A DNA stretch of 64,000 nucleotides from positions 3,472,001 through 3,536,000 of the forward strand of contig NZ_CP046128.1 of the NCBI RefSeq assembly GCF_038738535.1, read 5' to 3'. Shown in pieces: positions 28,900 to 38,943 of the stretch. Each line of letters starts with the position of its first letter. Position 1 is the stretch's first letter. The notes under the pieces were generated by a model, which saw only the letters and a list, made by a program, of their open reading frames with translations, did not search any database and was not told the origin of the DNA. This DNA is from Bacillus pumilus. Lineage in GTDB: Bacteria > Bacillota > Bacilli > Bacillales > Bacillaceae. The position numbers and the translations under genes were made by a program.

Positions 28900-28923
28900 A
28901 AAAAAAGAGTGGCTAATTCCACT
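28900..28923 (-). terminator. terminator of the 28.9-kb gene
   Basis: On the minus strand GAGTGG and CCACTC pair around AATTAG and are followed by TTTTTTT. Confidence 0.8.
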
Positions 28924-28957
28924 CCCTAAAAGATGTGTCAACTCTATTCATCGTTAA

Positions 28958-29347
28958 TTATTCTAGCCCCCAAATACTTAGCTCATAAAAATATTCCGTT
29001 CGCTCTATGCATAACCCAAAACAAAAATCCTCTGCGACTAAAATAAAATCCCCGTATCCACTTGAAAATTTCGTTTGCTCAAGAAGCTGGTTTAAATGGC
29101 TGAAAACTTCATGTACGTTTACTAAAAGTGCTTCAATTTCATGCTCTCGATAGTGGTTTCCGTGTATTTGAATTTTATCTTCTCTTGATTGAAGGAAAGT
29201 AAAAACCTTTTGACAAAACAATTGATTTTCTTCGATATCTAAAAATGCGTTTTCTGGAAGTGTCATATAGCTTAACTCGTTCATTAAGTGCTTTCTTCTG
29301 CTTCTTCTTTTTAAGGTTTCGATTTTAGTTTTTGGGTTATTATTCAT
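28958..29347 (-). CDS. hypothetical protein, possible immunity protein
   Basis: About 129 residues, soluble, with a very basic N-terminus (KTKIETLKRRSRRKHLMN) and an acidic, aromatic C-terminus ending YFYELSIWGLE. I do not recognise a family. It lies downstream of the LXG toxin and other small genes, a usual position for orphan immunity genes, and the ending is of a type seen in several immunity families. I start at ATG 29347 behind AAGGTC; ATG 29395 is also possible. Assignment to immunity is by location only. Confidence 0.55.
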   Translation of the reverse strand: MNNNPKTKIETLKRRSRRKHLMNELSYMTLPENAFLDIEENQLFCQKVFTFLQSREDKIQIHGNHYREHEIEALLVNVHEVFSHLNQLLEQTKFSSGYGDFILVAEDFCFGLCIERTEYFYELSIWGLE

Positions 29348-29395
29348 TTTGGTGACCTTAATATTCCTTTTCCATCTTGTATTTATCAGATACAT

Positions 29396-29818
29396 CCTTC
29401 ATTAGATAATCAATTAATTTATGAATATGCTTCTTTAATCATAAATCGGAACAAATATAAAAAACCTTTAAGTTGAATTTCGTGTATAGCATACCATAAA
29501 ACAATTTGGAGGTGTTTTTGTATGAAAAAGGAGTGAGTTATTCAATCAGTGTAAAAGGAGCGACCGTTCGATTGAAGTTAGCAGAGATTCAGTCAAAAAA
29601 TAAGGATTAAGAATAGTACACAAGTGGAAACATGAAGAAATGGTATCTTAATGGGGAACAGCATTGCTTTCATCAATTGAAATGAAACAACAAGCCATCG
29701 AAAGAGTTTCGACAACTGGCTGTTTCATAAAGTGTCATGATCCCTGTCTCAAAAATGAGAGTCAGTCCCGAATGTGGGGATTGTTTAATATGTTAGAGAT
29801 CATTGTCTTTTGAAGATA
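29396..29818. other. gene-poor gap with transposase debris
   Basis: No intact gene. The centre (about 29520-29690) holds a decayed transposase fragment, described separately. Around 29690-29730 an imperfect hairpin with TCGAAA/TTTCGA is visible. The rest is AT-rich without recognisable content. Confidence 0.5.
29521..29690 (+). pseudogene. IS3-type transposase OrfA remnant
   Basis: Plus-strand translation gives SYSISVKGATVRLKLAEIQ, then two stops, then MKKWYLNGEQHCFHQLK. The second block matches the helix-turn-helix end of IS3-family OrfA proteins (typically KTWMRWYRNGE followed by RFxQPxGK) and the first block their N-terminus. Stops and loss of the remainder make it a pseudogene. It marks past insertion next to the toxin locus. 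Confidence 0.5.
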
Positions 29819-30484
29819 CTATGAATAGCTTTGTATTCGCTGCCGTATTTTCTGGGTAAGATCTTGATTTAATATCAATGCCAATTCGGCCTCATTTACA
29901 ACAGAGCCCCATCTGAAAATAATTTCACTATTCAAACCATATTTCAAAAAAAGTGCTTGATAATCTACTTCGTGACTATCCTTGTTCAAACCTGAGTAAA
30001 ACAAATCTTTTATAGATTCCTCTGAAAGAATAGAATCCCTTCTAGTGGCAATCATGAAACTCGATTGATACTTATCCATTATCCGCAATGCTTTATCTAA
30101 TTCAGGCTGAGGAACTTTCGCCATACTGACATAAAAATGATTTCTATGTTCATCTAAAAGTAGTTCTGGCCCCTTTTCAAAACCTGAAGTATTTATTTCT
30201 GAGTCAATAGACTTCCATACTTTTCGAAATTTCTCTATTCGAGAATGTACATCACTTACTTTCTTACTCAGGAATATATAAAAATGGTAATTATTCAACT
30301 GGTCGCTAAAAATTTCGATAAGTTCATTTTGACAATAACGTTGAAAAGTCTTAATTCCGCCATCATCTAAAAAGTAATATCCATTAATACTATATACACT
30401 TAACTGTTTAAGTTCATTTATTTTTTGATCTAACCACTTATAGTAGTTTGTAACTTCTTTTTCGAATTCAAGTTCTATTTTCAT
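29819..30484 (-). CDS. hypothetical protein, possible immunity protein
   Basis: A 221-residue soluble protein rich in aromatic and charged residues. The N-terminal half is helical (KEVTNYYKWLDQKINELKQL), then YSINGYYFLDDGGIKTFQRY. I cannot assign a family. It lies 21 bp after the putative immunity gene of the LXG toxin on the same strand, so it is probably in the toxin operon and could be a second immunity protein or one acquired against a foreign toxin. Confidence 0.65.
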   Translation of the reverse strand: MKIELEFEKEVTNYYKWLDQKINELKQLSVYSINGYYFLDDGGIKTFQRYCQNELIEIFSDQLNNYHFYIFLSKKVSDVHSRIEKFRKVWKSIDSEINTSGFEKGPELLLDEHRNHFYVSMAKVPQPELDKALRIMDKYQSSFMIATRRDSILSEESIKDLFYSGLNKDSHEVDYQALFLKYGLNSEIIFRWGSVVNEAELALILNQDLTQKIRQRIQSYS

Positions 30485-30505
30485 TAGGCATCTTTTAATC
30501 AGTAG

Positions 30506-31045
30506 TTACATTTGCTCAAATTGAACAAATGCTTTTTCTTTTTGTAAAAACTCCTCAAAAAGAGATGCTAATCTATTTATATTCTCTTCTTTTGAATATA
30601 GCAACGGATTATAACCATCTGAAGGAGGCATATAATGAATAAACGGTTCCATATCCTCAGGATATCCAAAATCTGCGTATACTTCAGAAAGTTCATCCAA
30701 CAACTCTTCAGTTGAATTCTTATTTATTTCTTTTAAGTGAGAAGTTATACCATATCTCCATTTCCTTTTTTCAATGTCCCATTGGCTGGATTCTTCTTCT
30801 ATCAAATCATTATATAATTCTACCAATACCATTTGAAGTTTTCTATAATCTTCATCTGGGTCGCCAGCTCCCCAAGCTAATTCTAGGATTAAAGAATTTT
30901 CACATTCAATATGATTAGATAAATATTCCACAGCATACTTGCTTATTTCTTTATATGAAATCAAATCTAGCCTAATTCCTACATATATAGTTTTCCAATC
31001 ATAATGAATATTATAAGTTTTTAAGACCTCTATAGAACTTTTCAT
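30506..31045 (-). CDS. DUF2247-like protein, candidate LXG immunity protein
   Basis: About 179 residues. Features such as IHYDWKTIYVGIRLDLISYKE at the start, ILELAWGAGDPDEDYRKLQ, and WRYGITSHLKEI resemble DUF2247, a family found downstream of polymorphic toxins. I start at ATG 31045, 13 bp after the toxin stop, behind AGGA; the upstream ATG 31099 would overlap the toxin. Position directly after the toxin gene is the strongest evidence that this is the cognate immunity protein. Confidence 0.7.
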   Translation of the reverse strand: MKSSIEVLKTYNIHYDWKTIYVGIRLDLISYKEISKYAVEYLSNHIECENSLILELAWGAGDPDEDYRKLQMVLVELYNDLIEEESSQWDIEKRKWRYGITSHLKEINKNSTEELLDELSEVYADFGYPEDMEPFIHYMPPSDGYNPLLYSKEENINRLASLFEEFLQKEKAFVQFEQM

Positions 31046-31058
31046 TTTTTCTTCATTC

Positions 31059-32654
31059 CTATCTTTTAGGATTTTGATTAGGTAATCCTGTAATTTCACC
31101 TTCTGGAATAAACCTTCTATGAGTAACCCCCTTATTGGGATCTACAATCCACTCAAAAATACCATTTTGATCTTTTACCGAAAACACTCTTTCAATTATA
31201 CGTAAATCTTTATTATAAACGTCCTTGTAACTATAGTATTTCATTCCACCTTCTATTTGATATAACTTAACCTTTGTTTTATCACCACCAACCAAATCAA
31301 ACTCTTTAGCCAGTGGTGTGTAATTGTCAATTATATCATTGAAACCATGTTGACCATCTGGCTTTTTCAACGCACTTCCGACCCTTTTATTATCTATTAC
31401 CGGATGTTCAATTTTATCTCCTTTAATCCCCATCTTCCCATTGAACCCTTTCGCCCCAAACGGCAAAAGCATTCCCAGCGCCGCATTCATACTCGCTTCC
31501 TGCTGTTCTTTCGAGACCTTATTCCCAAGCATGTCTCTACCTGTAATTGCTTCACTGAAACCGTTGGTGGCGGTGAGGCCATATAAGCCTTTTTGGGATG
31601 TTTTTAAGGCATCAAAGGATTTTTGCGAGGTCTTGTAGATGTCGACTGCTCGTACTGCAGCTGAGGTGGCTTGAGTCGTTTTATAAACGGCTTTCCCACC
31701 TTTGAAAATGCGTCCTGCCCAACCGACGATAGGGATATATCCTGCTGCTGCCATGCCGCCTGCGGCGACGCGCTGTCCTGCGGTAAGTTCTTCGCCTGTG
31801 ATCGGGTCAACGCCTGTTGCGGCACGTTTTGCATCGTTCACACCTGTCAGCTCATTCACGATGTTCCCGCCATAATCGAGCGCTTTTTCATACCAAGGAC
31901 GGTTGGCGAGGGTTTCTTGTTCCTTCGCAATCTTTCGGGCTTCTTCTTGTTCTTTTTTGATTTTGAGATATTCGGAAGTTTGCTTCTCAATATCGCTTTT
32001 TGCCTTGTAGATTTCGCTATTTTGATACGCTTTCTTGTCAAAATTCATAGGCGAAATCGCTTTTCCGTCATTTGTCGCATTCATCATTTCTGCGTACAAT
32101 GCCATTGTAGCTTGCTGCTCCGTTTCTGACAAAGCATATTCATCTTTTAAATTTTGATCAAGCTCTCTTAGGTCTTTTACTGTCTTTTTTCGTTCATCTT
32201 CTGCATTTGCAATTTTTTCATCAAAGGTTTTGCTGTCAAATACCTCTAGAGAAATGAGGTCGTCGATGTCTTGAAAAATCGTTTTGAGTGCCTTTTTTTG
32301 ATCCTTTACAATGCTTTTGGCATTTTTGATGCCCATATGTACAGCGTTGTCTAAAAAGTGTTCTTCTACGAAGGTATCGCCGCCAAAGTTTGTATCATCG
32401 AGTGTCCCAGAAACACCTTCATGAAAGGCTTTTTGCTTATCAATGAAGCTGATAAACATGTCTACATTTCCAGCCAGCTCTTTATAAAAGCTTTTAATGT
32501 TGTCGGCGCCTTTTCCAGTGAAATCATCACCGAGATTCGCCACACCTTGTAGTGCCTTTTTTAAATCTACCATTTGTTCACGGAGTTCCTGATAGTGTTT
32601 TGCCCTTGTGTCCGTGGCACTTGTTAGTGCTTTTGCATCAATTATCTTGCCCAG
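31059..32654 (-). CDS. LXG polymorphic toxin (type VII-type secretion)
   Basis: From the first ATG (32573) the protein has 504 residues; reading 27 codons further upstream to CTG 32654 completes the LXG N-terminus (KIIDAKALTSATDTRAKHY), so I give the longer form. Residues to about 220 form the helical LXG export domain. Then comes a pre-toxin region (NELTGVNDAKRAATGVDPIT) with a hydrophobic AAGYIPIVGWAGRI, and a C-terminal toxin domain with GQHGFNDIIDNY, GIFEWIVDPNKGVTHRRFIP. This C-terminus recurs in Bacillus LXG toxins (YeeF/YobL type); nuclease activity is expected but not shown here. Confidence 0.85.
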   Translation of the reverse strand: MGKIIDAKALTSATDTRAKHYQELREQMVDLKKALQGVANLGDDFTGKGADNIKSFYKELAGNVDMFISFIDKQKAFHEGVSGTLDDTNFGGDTFVEEHFLDNAVHMGIKNAKSIVKDQKKALKTIFQDIDDLISLEVFDSKTFDEKIANAEDERKKTVKDLRELDQNLKDEYALSETEQQATMALYAEMMNATNDGKAISPMNFDKKAYQNSEIYKAKSDIEKQTSEYLKIKKEQEEARKIAKEQETLANRPWYEKALDYGGNIVNELTGVNDAKRAATGVDPITGEELTAGQRVAAGGMAAAGYIPIVGWAGRIFKGGKAVYKTTQATSAAVRAVDIYKTSQKSFDALKTSQKGLYGLTATNGFSEAITGRDMLGNKVSKEQQEASMNAALGMLLPFGAKGFNGKMGIKGDKIEHPVIDNKRVGSALKKPDGQHGFNDIIDNYTPLAKEFDLVGGDKTKVKLYQIEGGMKYYSYKDVYNKDLRIIERVFSVKDQNGIFEWIVDPNKGVTHRRFIPEGEITGLPNQNPKR

Positions 32655-32776
32655 AAGAAGTCACTCCCTCCATTATTGATCATAAAGTCTATTTTACCGT
32701 GTCCACCAAAACGGAAAAATAGGCTAATTGACATAAAAAATGGAATAGACTCACTATTTAACGGGCTAAAAAATAA

Positions 32777-32805
32777 GCTAGACAATGCGCTATGCTCTGT
32801 CTAGC
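32777..32805 (-). terminator. terminator of the TerD gene
   Basis: GCTAGACA pairs with TGTCTAGC; on the minus strand TTATTTTTT follows. Confidence 0.75.
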
Positions 32806-32817
32806 CATACATTCGTT

Positions 32818-34053
32818 TTATTTATAATCATTGACAGGTCCTTTATCCATCAAAACCTCAATTTCATTAGAAGACTTCATTTTTAATTTAGGTCTGCGCT
32901 CAGAGTTTGGTTTGCTGTAAAGCTCAAGTGGGCGGATGATCACACCATCATTTGTATTTTGAAGTATACCTGGCACACAAGAATAAATACGATCATTGTC
33001 ATTGGCATGTTTGGCATGAATCGTCACAGACGTTCCTTGGTGATTATCTATACTCATAGATACTCTATATCTATAAAAGGAACCTGTTCCGTTTGATTGG
33101 GCAGAATAAACAACCGGAACGACAGCAAGGATATCGTCATTTAACCGTAGTTTAATAACTTCTGTTTTCATTGATTCATGGTCTCTGCCGACATCTCCCA
33201 TATGCTCAACAGCTCCGCTGCCGTAACTTTTGAGAGCAGGAATTCCTTTCGCACCAAACATAGCCACATCTACTTGCTTTCCTGACTTTGTGTAGACCAA
33301 TGCATAAATATCATAATCGGTGCCGGACTCCCAGGATACTGTAGCTGTGATCTCAGGCGTTTTCTCGATTATGATCGGTTTATGACCTTTGTCTAGACTA
33401 ATTTTACCCTGAACTTTCTCTAAACTGATAGGTGCAGAGACTTTCTCTTTAGCAGTTGTCTTCGTTTGAGCAGGGTCTTTAATTGGTTGTTTTTCAGGAG
33501 CCATTTGATGTGTAGAAATATCCTGTTCATCAGGTTCAACCTCCACACCATAAAGCTTGCATAGACCTTCCAGTCCAGAATCGAAACCACGCCAAATTGA
33601 GCGTGCTTTCGTGTCACCATTTCTTATATATAGCTCTACTACGACAATGCCCTTTTCATTTGTAAAGTTTACTGGTGTTAGATAAAACACCTCGTCACCT
33701 GTTCGAATTTCTGCTTGCAAATTCTTCACTTGAGAAAAGCCCGTTCCTTGATCTTCTGTTAATGTAATAGCCATCTTTGTGATTCCAGCAGGCACTTTGC
33801 TCATATCAAAATTCAATTGATGCCTTTTCCACTGACCTGATACCTCTGCTGGTAAAAGTGACGCTGCACCCGAAGCACTCTCTGGTTGATTGTAAAAAAT
33901 AATGCCATGATCTCCTTCAACCTGATCTGAATCTGTTAAAAGAAACGCCGTTAAAGAAATATCAATTGCAGATGACACTTCATAACTGATGGATACATGC
34001 CCCTTTGGAGAACTTAGTACGGTATTGGCTCCCATTTGCAGAGTTTGATTCAT
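32818..34053 (-). CDS. TerD-family protein with two TerD domains
   Basis: A 411-residue protein with a TerD/CABP domain at residues 1-180 (MGANTVLSSPKGHVSISYEV; IWRGFDSGLEGLCKLYGVEV), a flexible linker rich in K, P and T, and a second related domain from about 240 (TVSWESGTDYDIYALVYTKS). TerD proteins bind calcium and are linked to tellurite, phage and envelope stress. No ter operon partners are nearby, which is unusual, so this is an orphan. ATG 34053 follows GAGCTG, a weak binding site. Confidence 0.82.
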   Translation of the reverse strand: MNQTLQMGANTVLSSPKGHVSISYEVSSAIDISLTAFLLTDSDQVEGDHGIIFYNQPESASGAASLLPAEVSGQWKRHQLNFDMSKVPAGITKMAITLTEDQGTGFSQVKNLQAEIRTGDEVFYLTPVNFTNEKGIVVVELYIRNGDTKARSIWRGFDSGLEGLCKLYGVEVEPDEQDISTHQMAPEKQPIKDPAQTKTTAKEKVSAPISLEKVQGKISLDKGHKPIIIEKTPEITATVSWESGTDYDIYALVYTKSGKQVDVAMFGAKGIPALKSYGSGAVEHMGDVGRDHESMKTEVIKLRLNDDILAVVPVVYSAQSNGTGSFYRYRVSMSIDNHQGTSVTIHAKHANDNDRIYSCVPGILQNTNDGVIIRPLELYSKPNSERRPKLKMKSSNEIEVLMDKGPVNDYK

Positions 34054-34214
34054 CTCAACAGCTCCTATACTTTATCTACCATTTATCATTTTTATAGATC
34101 AATTATACCAAATCATGTAATAGAACCTATTAATATCTTTATCTCTTTTCAACCTCTGCAATGATATGAGACAATGCTAACTAAAAACAAACCACTCCCG
34201 AAAGGAAAATCAAT

Positions 34215-34376
34215 GTGTATAAAAGAATCATTCCTGCAGTTATGGTGATATTCGGCCTTTGGATTCTTCTTCAAATATCCTTGAACATCAAGATCTTTCA
34301 CAATCCAATGAACTATTTTGTCGCCATTACTCTCTTTTTTCTTTGTATTCAGGCTCTATTAAAACATAAACGATGA
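34215..34376 (+). CDS. small two-helix membrane protein
   Basis: GTG 34215 opens a 53-residue frame with two hydrophobic stretches (AVMVIFGLWILLQI and YFVAITLFFLCIQALL) separated by a short polar loop and ending in KHKR. AAAGGA lies 9 bp upstream. It sits between divergent/convergent genes and is followed by a hairpin with T-rich sequence. Family unknown; the balanced composition suggests a real gene. Confidence 0.55.
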   Translation: MYKRIIPAVMVIFGLWILLQISLNIKIFHNPMNYFVAITLFFLCIQALLKHKR

Positions 34377-34378
34377 AA

Positions 34379-34416
34379 AACCCGAACAAGCACATACTTC
34401 GCTCATCCGGGCTTCT
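34379..34416. terminator. terminator-like hairpin downstream of the GH1 gene
   Basis: AACCCG and CGGGCTT pair with interrupted inner stems; on the minus strand a run of T follows. It may end the second GH1 gene and the small plus-strand gene. Confidence 0.5.
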
Positions 34417-34427
34417 CTTTTCCTTTG

Positions 34428-35867
<1,440 letters not shown>

Positions 35868-35876
35868 TTATTCCTC

Positions 35877-37775
35877 CTATTTTACAATTGTAATCATGAC
35901 GTCCGTTGGCTGACATGTCGATTGTGCTTCTACCATCACATCTTCATACGCTTGTGTATTGGTGATGATGACTGGTGTGACTGTTTTTAATCCTTTGCTT
36001 TCGATGGCTTCTTGATCAAATGTCATCAACAAGTCACCCTTCTTCACCTTGTCACCTTCTTTGATCTTGAGTGTAAATGCTGAGCCATCTAGAGAAACCG
36101 TATCAATTCCAACGTGAACAAGTAACTCCACACCAAATTCTGAACGAAGTCCAACGGCATGCTTTGTTGGTGCAAGCATGACGACACTGCCGTCAAACGG
36201 TGCATACAGCTTATTGTCTGTCGGTTCAATGGCAAAGCCTTTGCCCATCGCCCCGGAGCTAAATACGGCATCCGGTACTTCAGATAATGTGAGCACTTTT
36301 CCTGCAAGTGGTGCAGTGATTGTTTCTTCATTGTTCATCGAAGCATTCTTTTTTTCTTTATCTTGATCTTTGACAGTTGTTGTTCCGGCTGTCTGCTCCA
36401 CTGTATCTTCCCCATAACCAAACATTTGAATGAGCACAACTGGTAAGATCAGCGCAATTGCGACACCAATTAAGATACCGATGATCGATGTTGGGTAATC
36501 TGCACTAATTCCGTTCACAATTGTCAGCGGACCAGGCAAACCTGCATACGCAAAGTAATAAGGTGTGAAGAAGCTGGCAACGATAGCACCGGCTGCTCCA
36601 GAAATACATCCGAAAATAAACGGCTTTTTAAAACGTAAGGTAACACCGTAAATCGCAGGCTCCGTAATTCCGAAGAGTCCCGTGATTCCGGCTGAGACTC
36701 CGACTTTCCGAGTTTCGCGGTTTCTTGCTTTTAAAATAACTCCTAACACTGCGCCGACCTGAGCGATAACAGCGATGGTTTGATATGCCTGGAAGGAGTC
36801 ACGTCCATATTGTTCAAAGTTGGCGAGCACCATTGGCGTAATGCCCCAGTGAACGCCGAATATGACAAGTACTTGCCAGAATCCACCGATAATGGCGCCT
36901 GCTAAAGCCGGTACATTTTCTGCTAAGATATTGTATCCGTTTGCAATCCCATTTGCACCTGCTGTTGAAAGAGGACCAATTAATAGAATGGTTAACGGAA
37001 CCATAACGACCATACAGATAAATGGTACAAATAACGGTTTTACTACCTCGTGAATCCGTTTATTTAAAAATCTCTCTACATATGAAAGAATCCATACCAA
37101 GAACAGCGGAGGCAAAACAGATGACGTATAAACAGTTTCAGATAACGCAATGCCTAAAAAGGTAACGCCTTCACCTGAAGCCACACGCCCAGCAATTTCT
37201 GTCCAAGCTGGACTGACAAGCGCTGCTGTACACGCTACTGCGATATACATATTCGTTTTAAAATGCTTAGCTGCTGTGATGGCAATAAAGATTGGCAAAA
37301 ATGTAAACGGTGCCCATGAAATGAAACTAAAGACTTCATATGTTCCCGTTTTCGAAAAGCTTGGAAATAACAAATTAATGAGGATAAGTGCACCTTGTAA
37401 AATACCAGCTGCAGCCAAAATATACACAAAAGGCGCAAACACAGCGGACATGGTCGCAATGACACGGTTCAGTACCGTTCCCTTGTTTTCATTAGGCTGG
37501 TCATCATCCGACGATTGGAGCTGAACAAGGTTGGAAAAATGCTCGTATACTTCACCAACATGCTGGCCGATGACGACCTGAAATTGACCGCCGTTTTCCA
37601 CCACGGTAATAACACCAGGCATGGCGTTGACTGCTTCCTTGGCCTTTGGATTCGAACGTTTCAGTACCAAACGCAGACGCGTGGCGCATCTTGCGGCACT
37701 CACCACATTTTCTTCTCCGCCAACTGCCTCTAAGATGTCTTCTGCAAGCTTTTGATAATCCCTCACTTTTGACAT
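35877..37775 (-). CDS. PTS beta-glucoside transporter subunit IIBCA, second copy
   Basis: A 632-residue phosphotransferase permease. EIIB carries the phospho-cysteine in AARCATRLRLVL near residue 30; EIIC spans about residues 105-460; EIIA has the phospho-histidine in LLVHVGIDTVSL near 560. It forms an operon with the GH1 gene. Unlike the first operon no RAT is visible: the promoter carries an ACCGGT-centred palindrome in its spacer and a GntR/UTRA regulator is divergent. GGGGGGG is the ribosome binding site. Confidence 0.92.
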   Translation of the reverse strand: MSKVRDYQKLAEDILEAVGGEENVVSAARCATRLRLVLKRSNPKAKEAVNAMPGVITVVENGGQFQVVIGQHVGEVYEHFSNLVQLQSSDDDQPNENKGTVLNRVIATMSAVFAPFVYILAAAGILQGALILINLLFPSFSKTGTYEVFSFISWAPFTFLPIFIAITAAKHFKTNMYIAVACTAALVSPAWTEIAGRVASGEGVTFLGIALSETVYTSSVLPPLFLVWILSYVERFLNKRIHEVVKPLFVPFICMVVMVPLTILLIGPLSTAGANGIANGYNILAENVPALAGAIIGGFWQVLVIFGVHWGITPMVLANFEQYGRDSFQAYQTIAVIAQVGAVLGVILKARNRETRKVGVSAGITGLFGITEPAIYGVTLRFKKPFIFGCISGAAGAIVASFFTPYYFAYAGLPGPLTIVNGISADYPTSIIGILIGVAIALILPVVLIQMFGYGEDTVEQTAGTTTVKDQDKEKKNASMNNEETITAPLAGKVLTLSEVPDAVFSSGAMGKGFAIEPTDNKLYAPFDGSVVMLAPTKHAVGLRSEFGVELLVHVGIDTVSLDGSAFTLKIKEGDKVKKGDLLMTFDQEAIESKGLKTVTPVIITNTQAYEDVMVEAQSTCQPTDVMITIVK

Positions 37776-37809
37776 ATAACCCCCCCTTTATCACTACTAG
37801 TATATGTAT

Positions 37810-37838
37810 ATTATAATTATACCGGTACAATATATCAA
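37810..37838 (-). promoter_or_regulatory. promoter of the second PTS operon with operator in the spacer
   Basis: On the minus strand TTGATA (37838-37833), a 17-bp spacer and TATAAT (37815-37810). The spacer contains ATTATACCGGTACAAT (37816-37831), an imperfect palindrome around ACCGGT and a likely site of the GntR/UTRA repressor. Confidence 0.75.
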
Positions 37839-37929
37839 TACATATATAATTTTGATTAGCATATCAAAGGAAAATCGGTATGTGCTATAATACAAAGACA
37901 ATAAATCGTGAAAACAAAGAGGAATGGCT

Positions 37930-38640
37930 ATGTTAAAGTATCAACAAATTGCGAGCGATATTGAAAAATATATTGTCACCCATGAGCTGCAGCAAGGGGA
38001 CAAGCTTCCTGTACTCGAAACCCTCATGAGCCAATTTGCTGTGAGCAAAAGCACCATTATCAAATCATTAGACTTACTCGAAAGAAAAGGAATTATCTAT
38101 CAAGTGAGGGGCAGCGGCATCTTTGTTCGAAGACACAGGCGCAAAGGCTACATCAGCCTTTTATCCAACCAAGGGTTTAAAAAAGATTTAGAGGAATTTC
38201 AACTGACTTCAGAGGTTTTAATGCTAGACACCATCAAACCGTCCGAAGAAGCTGCGCTTAATTTGAATATTGAAGAAGATGAGGATGTTTTTTACCTCAA
38301 ACGCATCCGTTACATCAATGGACAAACCTTATGTCTAGAAGAATCCTATTACCGAAAAACCATCATTCCCTATCTCAACACAGAAATTGCTGCCGATTCT
38401 GTTTTTAAATTTATCAGTGAAGGCCTTGGACTCAAGGTCGGCTTTTCCGATATGTACTTACAAGTAGGAAAACTGAATGAAACCGAAGCAAAGCACCTCG
38501 GCCTTAAACAAGATGATCCCGCTCTCCGCGTCGAGACCGTCTTTCATCTCACAAACGGCCAGCCCTTCGACTTCTCGAAAATCACTTATAACTACATGCA
38601 GTCCCAATTTTTTATTCAGGCGAATAATTATTATGGGTGA
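37930..38640 (+). CDS. GntR-family regulator with UTRA ligand domain
   Basis: The protein has about 236 residues. An N-terminal winged helix covers residues 1-70 (KYQQIASDIEKYIVTHELQQ; VSKSTIIKSLDLLERKGIIY). A UTRA domain follows (residues about 90-236), the ligand-binding fold of HutC/TreR-type repressors that sense sugar phosphates. It is divergent from the PTS-GH1 operon and should repress it until a phosphorylated beta-glucoside is present. I start at ATG 37930; ATG 37924 abuts the AGAGGA binding site. Confidence 0.9.
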   Translation: MLKYQQIASDIEKYIVTHELQQGDKLPVLETLMSQFAVSKSTIIKSLDLLERKGIIYQVRGSGIFVRRHRRKGYISLLSNQGFKKDLEEFQLTSEVLMLDTIKPSEEAALNLNIEEDEDVFYLKRIRYINGQTLCLEESYYRKTIIPYLNTEIAADSVFKFISEGLGLKVGFSDMYLQVGKLNETEAKHLGLKQDDPALRVETVFHLTNGQPFDFSKITYNYMQSQFFIQANNYYG

Positions 38641-38647
38641 TGGATGG

Positions 38648-38682
38648 AAAAAGCTTCCTGGGACAATCAGGAAGCTTTTTTG
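38648..38682 (+). terminator. terminator of the GntR gene
   Basis: AAAGCTTCCTG and CAGGAAGCTTT pair around a 7-nt loop, followed by TTTT. Confidence 0.88.
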
Positions 38683-38689
38683 TCGTATG

Positions 38690-38935
38690 AAGAAATGTCG
38701 CATGATGAATGTTTTGCCGAATATGAGGCATCACCCGCTCACCTCATCAGTTAATGAAAGACCGTTTCGATTCCGCCGCAGCAATACAATCCCTAATTCG
38801 GATACGAGCTTCACAATGTTATGACTCACGCCAGACTGTGTCAGCCCAAGTTTCTCCTCGGCTTTTAAAACTGCCGGATTCGACGACTGTTAGAAATATT
38901 TTGTATTGGAATGTGATCAGTTTGCTTATCTCAAA
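38690..38935 (-). pseudogene. LysR-family regulator remnant
   Basis: On the minus strand, pieces in different frames give KIFLTVVESGSF, then KLGLTQSGVSHNIVKL, SELGIVLLRRNRNGLSLTDE and finally MPHIRQNIHHATFLH. Together they are the helix-turn-helix half of a LysR regulator, broken by frameshifts and cut off before the effector domain. It lies between the GntR terminator and the next gene. It is not functional as it stands. Confidence 0.65.
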
Positions 38936-38943
38936 TGTTAATC

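Noticed and set aside
31671..32129. 152-codon plus-strand frame opposite the LXG toxin
   Set aside because: Antisense shadow of the toxin gene with cysteine and phenylalanine excess and no start signal.
38477..38824. 115-codon frame overlapping the GntR gene end
   Set aside because: It crosses a strong terminator and the antisense LysR remnant, so it is a shadow frame.
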